Shown: in pieces, positions 58,652-64,000 of the stretch
How the letters are laid out: each line of letters starts with the position of its first letter
How positions within the stretch are numbered: the stretch's first letter is position 1
NCBI GenBank assembly: GCA_964019425.1
Contig: OZ025861.1
Coordinates: 372,001 to 436,000 of the forward strand
Reading direction: 5' to 3'
Origin: Flectonema sp. DT1601
Taxonomy: Eukaryota; Euglenozoa; Diplonemea; Diplonemida; Diplonemidae
Length of the DNA stretch: 64,000 bases
Translations under genes and position numbers: made by a program
Notes under the pieces: generated by a model
What the model was told of the DNA's origin: nothing
Databases searched by the model: none
What the model saw: the letters and a program-made list of their open reading frames with translations, nothing else

Positions 58652-61600
58652 ATGAGTCAGCATGACGGATCTATGTCAGGAGAGAAAGGAATATTTAAGG
58701 CACAACTAAAGTCAAGAGTATCACGTTTTACAGATCCGCTTCAGAGTAGTGATTCAATGAGAAATCAACAGATTGGTTTTGATAAACACTCACACCTCAT
58801 GAATGAGAATACGACACAACAAGATATCCAAACCTACGATCCAAACAGCAATGATTTGATATTTTATAAAACGACTACTGATGAGAAGTTATTGCACAGG
58901 AATGTGACTCCTCGTTGTTATGATAACAAAGAAGAAACTTCTAAGGAAGACCACACCAACCTGTTGAGTAATAAGATTAACGTAGTTCAGGTTTCAGGAG
59001 ATTCAATTTCCGTCGTGTATTACTGTGAAGAGAATGACAAGGAATTCTTGCTTGAGATTCGCAGTGAGGAAAGCAACATTCCACCCAAGACAATTCCATG
59101 CATCTCTAACAAACTCTTAATAATACCAATCTATCACAGTCAAATGATAACTTGCTTCTTACGTAACGTAGAAGGAGACCTCGAAGCCACTTTATCAGTT
59201 TCAATTCCTCCTCCATATGACAACAGGGAACTCGACATCCAAGTGCTTCCGAAAGGAACTGGAAATTTCGGTAGAGTTCAATTCCGGATCCCGGTTAATT
59301 TTCGTGTTAATTTCAACCAAATTGGGGGTTCAGCAAACCCCTTGAGAAGCTTTTCAAACCCCGGAATACAGCAGCTGCCGATTGCCAATGGGAAGCAATA
59401 TTATCTGGAGGCCGTATGGGAAGTGACAAGATGTCCGATTTTCTTGAAAAAGTACGATCCAGTTCGAATCCCGATCACGTACAATATTGAAAACATAAGA
59501 CTGGATAAGGATATTCCTGAAAAAATTGTATGGGATTGCTTTGGTTGTAATAAGTTTATACTAAATGGGAGGTTTGTGATTGGACGATCATGTTTTATTC
59601 CGAAGAACGAAATGGAATACGAAGGAAATTCACCAACTTGGAAAGTCGCATTGGAGAGTTGTCCCACAGGCAGCAGCATCCGTAAGATGATGTCAATAAA
59701 AGTATCTGAGAACTTATCCGTGTCCGAGGCGCATCGTTATTTTGATGTTCATAATAAAATTATTTTTGGAGGAAATATTTCCTCAGCCAATCCGATTCTG
59801 TCTGTAGCCGTACCAGTGCCTGTTCAAGGATTACACTGTCGAATCAACGATAAAATAGAATCTCTTACCTGCAATAAAACATACACAATTTCTAAAAAGA
59901 TTCCGTTATTTTGTTGGAAAGGTTCTTGCAGTCAACCAGCTGTTGGAGTCAGGTGTCATTTTGCGTCTTCTGTTCGAGTGATAACACAATCGAGTTCGAC
60001 GATAGCGTTGGTTGTGTTATCAACAACCGAATCATTGCGATGCTTTATACGTGAAAAAGATGTACACTCTGCTGAAGATCTGAGTGTGAAAATGGAAAGA
60101 GAAAACACTGAGGGATCAGGAATAAAGTTCACGGCTAGCAACTTAAGAGCGAATCGGATATATGAATTTGAATTTCGACTCGTTGATGATGACAATCAGT
60201 GTTTTTTATGGGATTTGAGTCAGACAGTCGCGACGTTGCCAACTACACCAACGAATCAGATTATAAAAAACGAACTAATACGCGATCAGAATGATGACAT
60301 TCAACTACATAATTCGTCCAACGAATACAATGTGTTAGTGTCTGGTACAACTCCCGTCATTATAAATTCAAATAGTGAACAACGACTAAACCATTGCATC
60401 ACTACTGATAATAAATTAATTGTGAAGCATCAAAGCAAACAAACCGGGTTATCCAGCCGGGCTTTGCGATTGTCAGTTCCGGAGAAATGTTTCTTAAGTT
60501 GTGTTTCTTATGATAAAATGGCTAAAATGGTTACTTGGGATTCAAACGCATCAATGTTTGATGTTGTTGTTACGATGATTGATCAAATTTCTGATCTGCT
60601 AAAAGTTGAAACTACTTCAGCGAGATATGCAATCCCACCCTCAGTATTGAATTTCAACAGCAGCTTCACTGTCAATATCACATCGAAGGAGTGTTATGGT
60701 GTGGCTTTGAGAATTTTCATTCCAATTTTTCATTCTGATCAACGAAATCCCTTCAGGAATCCCTTATGGTCGTACAACGATTCAATTGGAAAAGTTTCTT
60801 TTATCCTTCAAAATGGATACGTGATTCCCCAAAACGATAGTATTTTATCTCCCATTCGACAATCAGCAAACATAGACCAACAACCACCCTGTCTAAACCA
60901 TCAGGAATCTTCAATTACTCAACGCACATCATTTATTGTTTATAAGGTGATCACTGATGTGGAAACAAACAAGTGTTTTTATAATGAAGGAAATAGATAT
61001 TCAGTTCTGAAGAAGGTAACGTATGATGGAGGAAGTGGAACTGTGTACCTTGATTGGAATGATTGTATCCCGTGCTGTTCGGTTATGGTGACTGATGCAG
61101 TGACTCAGTACAGGTATTCAAAAGTAGGATCATTTTTCACATTACCCGCAACCACAACGAATCTCTTAAACGTCACTATCACCGGAGAGACTGTTTGCGG
61201 AAAAGTTATTTTTTCAATCCTTCAAACCCCGCAAAAACCGGTAGTCGATTCATTCCTCATCACTGGTACCTCCAGCTATAAAATAAAAATTTCAGTTCCA
61301 TCAAATGGAGGAAGTCAGGTTGAAAATGAAAGCCCACAGGAGTTCGAACTGGATGCATCTAATCCAAAACCAGAAAACACGAATGATAAAAAAATAAGCC
61401 CCAGACGAGGGGTTCATAGAAAACGGAGTAAGGGATTTCCTGTTACAGTAGTTGTGGTGGATTCTCGGACAGGTGTCAAGTTCGATCCCGGGGTATGGAA
61501 TCATCAGGCGTATAATCCAGGGAAAGATGCATATTTGGAATTGTTTACGGAGGTAAGCATCCCAGATGGTAGTCAAGTTCCGGTTAATCTAATCTCAAAA

Positions 61601-64000
61601 AAAGCCACTTCGGAAGTAGCTGATCGAGTTAGTTTACGAAAACCATCCTGCATACGAAATCTAAGACTGGCTAGTGTCGACCATCACAAATTTATTATCG
61701 ACTGGGATGAAATTATTTGGATCGAAGAGTGTGCGGTGTGCGTCTACATCAATGATGAATTTCATTCTGTATTGTCACCTAATCAAAAAAGGTTATCTGT
61801 TGTTGATTTGATGCAAGGTTCTTTATATCGATTGGCTTTTTATTGTAAAGATGTTTGCACTCAAGTTCTCGTTAAAAATGCAATATCAATCATGAATGTA
61901 ATTACACTACCCAATCATGGTGTTATGAATGACAGTGATAGAGGTGGTCAGTTAAATAGTTCAGTAGTTAGACTGCTGCAGCCACCACCTGATTTCGATT
62001 ATGAAAATTTTCATATTCGAGATAATGAAATATTATATAAAAATAATATTTTGAAAACCGTTAAAAACGATAAATTATTAACAACAATAGAAATCTCACC
62101 AGGCGTGTGGAGATCAATCCTTCCTTGTGTTGGTACTAAGGAAGTGAGTTTGGCTAATTTTGTAATAGATTTTCCAACACAAATACTTCAGAGTGAACTA
62201 TGGACGCACACAATGTGTCTTAAAATAGGCAGTTCTGTGATGATTCCGGTAAGGAAAATTGATTCTAACATGAAACCGATTTTAGTACCGTGTTTTTATG
62301 ATGATTTTGGTAGATATTCGTTAGAAGAATGCGTTGTTGAGATCTGCTCTACTTTAAAAAGTAATTCTCGAATTGGGTTGGATCGTGATCAAGTTTTCGT
62401 TAGAAATTCAAATTTTAATTTATTATTATTTCAGAGGGTGTTCGGCATCACCAACGACATAATTTCAGATTCCAGCATCAAATTATCTTGGCAGTGTTCT
62501 TTTAAAACGAAGACAACTTCCTTTATAATAACGATCGCAAGCGCGACGACGCTTGAGAACATGTCTGAACACTCATCGGATGAGAATAGTTTTGTATTGA
62601 CGAGTTTACAATCTGCTTCTGAATACCATGTTTTGGTCAGACACGTTAATACTCCAATCGAATTAGCTGCGGAGATCTGTGTGTCAACTCCCCCAAAGTC
62701 GTTTCAAGACGTTGTTGACAATATTGGAGGATACTCACCACATGTTCCGTTAACATCGAGAAATGAAAGTAATTGTCGACGTCCGTTGGTAGAACATTTT
62801 TGTTTAAATGAAAAAACGATTCAAATTCCAACCATCACAACGTCGAATTGCGATCAAATGATTGTTTCTCTTCCAAAAAATCTGATATTTTCAAATTCTC
62901 AATGCATGCTTGCCGTTAGAATCGGAGAAATAATATTTCATAGTAGACCACTTAATATGCCAATTTTAGGAAATGAAAATAGTTTAACAAAACTAATACA
63001 GAGTTGTGGATCAAACATGTGGGTGATCGAGACTGGGAAGATAAAAACAAACATCGCAGAGCTTTTTGAATTATATGAACCAATTCATCACACTACATCA
63101 CATCTGTCGATAATACCATTCAAGTGTTCGGTTGCTTCGAATAATAATAATAAATTATTTCAAAACATCCATGGATTCGCTTCTAGTTGCAGTGTTGTTC
63201 ACCTTCGTTGGAAATTTATAAATGACAGTGATGGTCAATCGTTTATTGTGAAGGGAGTTCCAGGAAACATAGAGCAACATACGTCTGGATCTATGACGAT
63301 TGTAGAAGGATTGCAAGCAGCTGTTTTGTATAAGTTTGTGGTTGAAAAGACGTGTGATGGGAGGTTGTTTAGGGAACAGAATAGTTATCCGAATTTAAAA
63401 ATAAAAATTTTAACGAAACCGATGGGGGTTGATGATCGACCGTTAGTAGTTTTTAAAAATGAAGAAGGAAAATATGTTCTCAAAATTAATTTATCGAAAG
63501 CAACTCGACGAGTTTCGAACTGGACGAGTAGCAGCTGTGTTATCACTCATCAGGAAATAACTCTGTCGAGTCATCGAAAAGAAAAAGTATTTTCAAATAA
63601 ATCTGAAACAGAACCAAGGCGTCTTCACATAATATTAAAACCAGCGAGGATCTACACTCTGAACAGGTATCAGAAATGCAGTTGTTTCAAAGCAATTAAT
63701 TCACCACAGTATTCTGATACCGTTCGACAAGTTATAGAAACATTTCCAAACCCTCCCTCAAAACTACTTATTCTCAAATCGAGTAATGTTAGCAGTAGTC
63801 GGATGTTGACTTTGGGATGGAGTGTGTCAGATTGTAATCCTGAAAAATTATTTTTTGAAATTCAAAAAATGAAATTTCCATTTAAAACACGAGATATCTG
63901 TTCGCTCTTACCGATTGATCATTCTGACAAATGGATTGGTAGCAGCAGTTGCTGTGACAGTCAGTTCTCATCTGTAAAGACGAAAGGAATAAATGAAATA
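58652..64000 (+). CDS. Large protein with fibronectin-III-like repeats, cut by the right edge
   Basis: Reading from ATG 58652 gives 1,783 codons without a stop, ending exactly at the window edge, so the gene is 3'-partial. An upstream in-frame TGA (58640) supports this start or an exon boundary close by. After a polar N-terminus of ~110 residues (no signal peptide seen) the protein is made of beta-rich, Cys-containing modules. The clearest fibronectin-III-like ones have an early hydrophobic-x-W strand, a middle V.L segment and a late L...Y core: about residues 1000-1090 (FIIDWDE ... LMQGSLYRLAFYC), 1263-1350 (IKLSWQC ... LQSASEYHVLV), 1510-1590 (VHLRWKF ... LQAAVLYKFVV) and from ~1703 (LTLGWSV). 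Weaker ones lie at ~438-533, 610-693 and 763-866. A basic linker, RRGVHRKRSKG, is near residue 925. I recognise the fold type, not the gene. It is unrelated to the array. Confidence 0.75.
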   Translation, partial: MSQHDGSMSGEKGIFKAQLKSRVSRFTDPLQSSDSMRNQQIGFDKHSHLMNENTTQQDIQTYDPNSNDLIFYKTTTDEKLLHRNVTPRCYDNKEETSKEDHTNLLSNKINVVQVSGDSISVVYYCEENDKEFLLEIRSEESNIPPKTIPCISNKLLIIPIYHSQMITCFLRNVEGDLEATLSVSIPPPYDNRELDIQVLPKGTGNFGRVQFRIPVNFRVNFNQIGGSANPLRSFSNPGIQQLPIANGKQYYLEAVWEVTRCPIFLKKYDPVRIPITYNIENIRLDKDIPEKIVWDCFGCNKFILNGRFVIGRSCFIPKNEMEYEGNSPTWKVALESCPTGSSIRKMMSIKVSENLSVSEAHRYFDVHNKIIFGGNISSANPILSVAVPVPVQGLHCRINDKIESLTCNKTYTISKKIPLFCWKGSCSQPAVGVRCHFASSVRVITQSSSTIALVVLSTTESLRCFIREKDVHSAEDLSVKMERENTEGSGIKFTASNLRANRIYEFEFRLVDDDNQCFLWDLSQTVATLPTTPTNQIIKNELIRDQNDDIQLHNSSNEYNVLVSGTTPVIINSNSEQRLNHCITTDNKLIVKHQSKQTGLSSRALRLSVPEKCFLSCVSYDKMAKMVTWDSNASMFDVVVTMIDQISDLLKVETTSARYAIPPSVLNFNSSFTVNITSKECYGVALRIFIPIFHSDQRNPFRNPLWSYNDSIGKVSFILQNGYVIPQNDSILSPIRQSANIDQQPPCLNHQESSITQRTSFIVYKVITDVETNKCFYNEGNRYSVLKKVTYDGGSGTVYLDWNDCIPCCSVMVTDAVTQYRYSKVGSFFTLPATTTNLLNVTITGETVCGKVIFSILQTPQKPVVDSFLITGTSSYKIKISVPSNGGSQVENESPQEFELDASNPKPENTNDKKISPRRGVHRKRSKGFPVTVVVVDSRTGVKFDPGVWNHQAYNPGKDAYLELFTEVSIPDGSQVPVNLISKKATSEVADRVSLRKPSCIRNLRLASVDHHKFIIDWDEIIWIEECAVCVYINDEFHSVLSPNQKRLSVVDLMQGSLYRLAFYCKDVCTQVLVKNAISIMNVITLPNHGVMNDSDRGGQLNSSVVRLLQPPPDFDYENFHIRDNEILYKNNILKTVKNDKLLTTIEISPGVWRSILPCVGTKEVSLANFVIDFPTQILQSELWTHTMCLKIGSSVMIPVRKIDSNMKPILVPCFYDDFGRYSLEECVVEICSTLKSNSRIGLDRDQVFVRNSNFNLLLFQRVFGITNDIISDSSIKLSWQCSFKTKTTSFIITIASATTLENMSEHSSDENSFVLTSLQSASEYHVLVRHVNTPIELAAEICVSTPPKSFQDVVDNIGGYSPHVPLTSRNESNCRRPLVEHFCLNEKTIQIPTITTSNCDQMIVSLPKNLIFSNSQCMLAVRIGEIIFHSRPLNMPILGNENSLTKLIQSCGSNMWVIETGKIKTNIAELFELYEPIHHTTSHLSIIPFKCSVASNNNNKLFQNIHGFASSCSVVHLRWKFINDSDGQSFIVKGVPGNIEQHTSGSMTIVEGLQAAVLYKFVVEKTCDGRLFREQNSYPNLKIKILTKPMGVDDRPLVVFKNEEGKYVLKINLSKATRRVSNWTSSSCVITHQEITLSSHRKEKVFSNKSETEPRRLHIILKPARIYTLNRYQKCSCFKAINSPQYSDTVRQVIETFPNPPSKLLILKSSNVSSSRMLTLGWSVSDCNPEKLFFEIQKMKFPFKTRDICSLLPIDHSDKWIGSSSCCDSQFSSVKTKGINEI

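Overview
The window comes from a eukaryote, most likely an invertebrate animal. The evidence is (i) non-LTR retrotransposons with an RNase H domain, (ii) Penelope-like elements with a GIY-YIG domain placed before the reverse transcriptase, an arrangement known from the Naiad/Chlamys branch that is common in invertebrates, (iii) a non-autonomous DNA transposon, (iv) AATAAA poly(A) signals after the genes and polypyrimidine-AG acceptors before them. The species cannot be named from the sequence. The very large genes appear to have uninterrupted coding regions.

Layout. 1-559: the 3' tail of a LINE and a ~180-bp structured repeat. 560-57190: a tandem array of one gene family. There are four full-length copies (A 1903-10125, B 27626-35890, C 37313-48226, D 48947-57190) and two remnants (11550-11765 and 16469-16603). 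Each complete copy encodes a 2,740-3,637 residue protein with an N-terminal P-loop GTPase-like domain, ~1,600 residues of mostly helical, coiled-coil-like sequence, a SecA-type DEAD motor, and a C-terminal von Willebrand A (VWA) domain. Every copy has the same ~321-bp leader, and ~510-bp units built from leader and 3'-flank sequence lie between the genes. Copy C is enlarged by a 2,655-bp in-frame duplication and looks like a recombinant of two paralogues.

Between copies A and B (about 12.1-27.3 kb) lies a nest of mobile DNA: a LINE tail, a LINE carrying 26 perfect copies of a 15-bp minisatellite inside its coding region, a second LINE fragment, two different decayed Naiad-like Penelope elements, and a DNA transposon with 68-bp inverted repeats. 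The LINE reading frame runs directly into the last ~44 codons of a SecA-VWA gene.

57191-58651: the array decays into a diverged leader unit and T-rich sequence. 58652-64000: an unrelated open frame of 1,783 codons without a stop runs off the right edge. It reads as a protein of repeated fibronectin-III-like beta-sandwich modules.

The most interesting system is the GTPase-SecA-VWA family. It joins a nucleotide switch, a protein-translocase-type motor and a metal-binding adhesion domain in one chain, outside any Sec pathway, in a tandem array that is recombining. A role in recognising or remodelling foreign or aggregated proteins, as in biological-conflict systems, is a reasonable inference but not shown.
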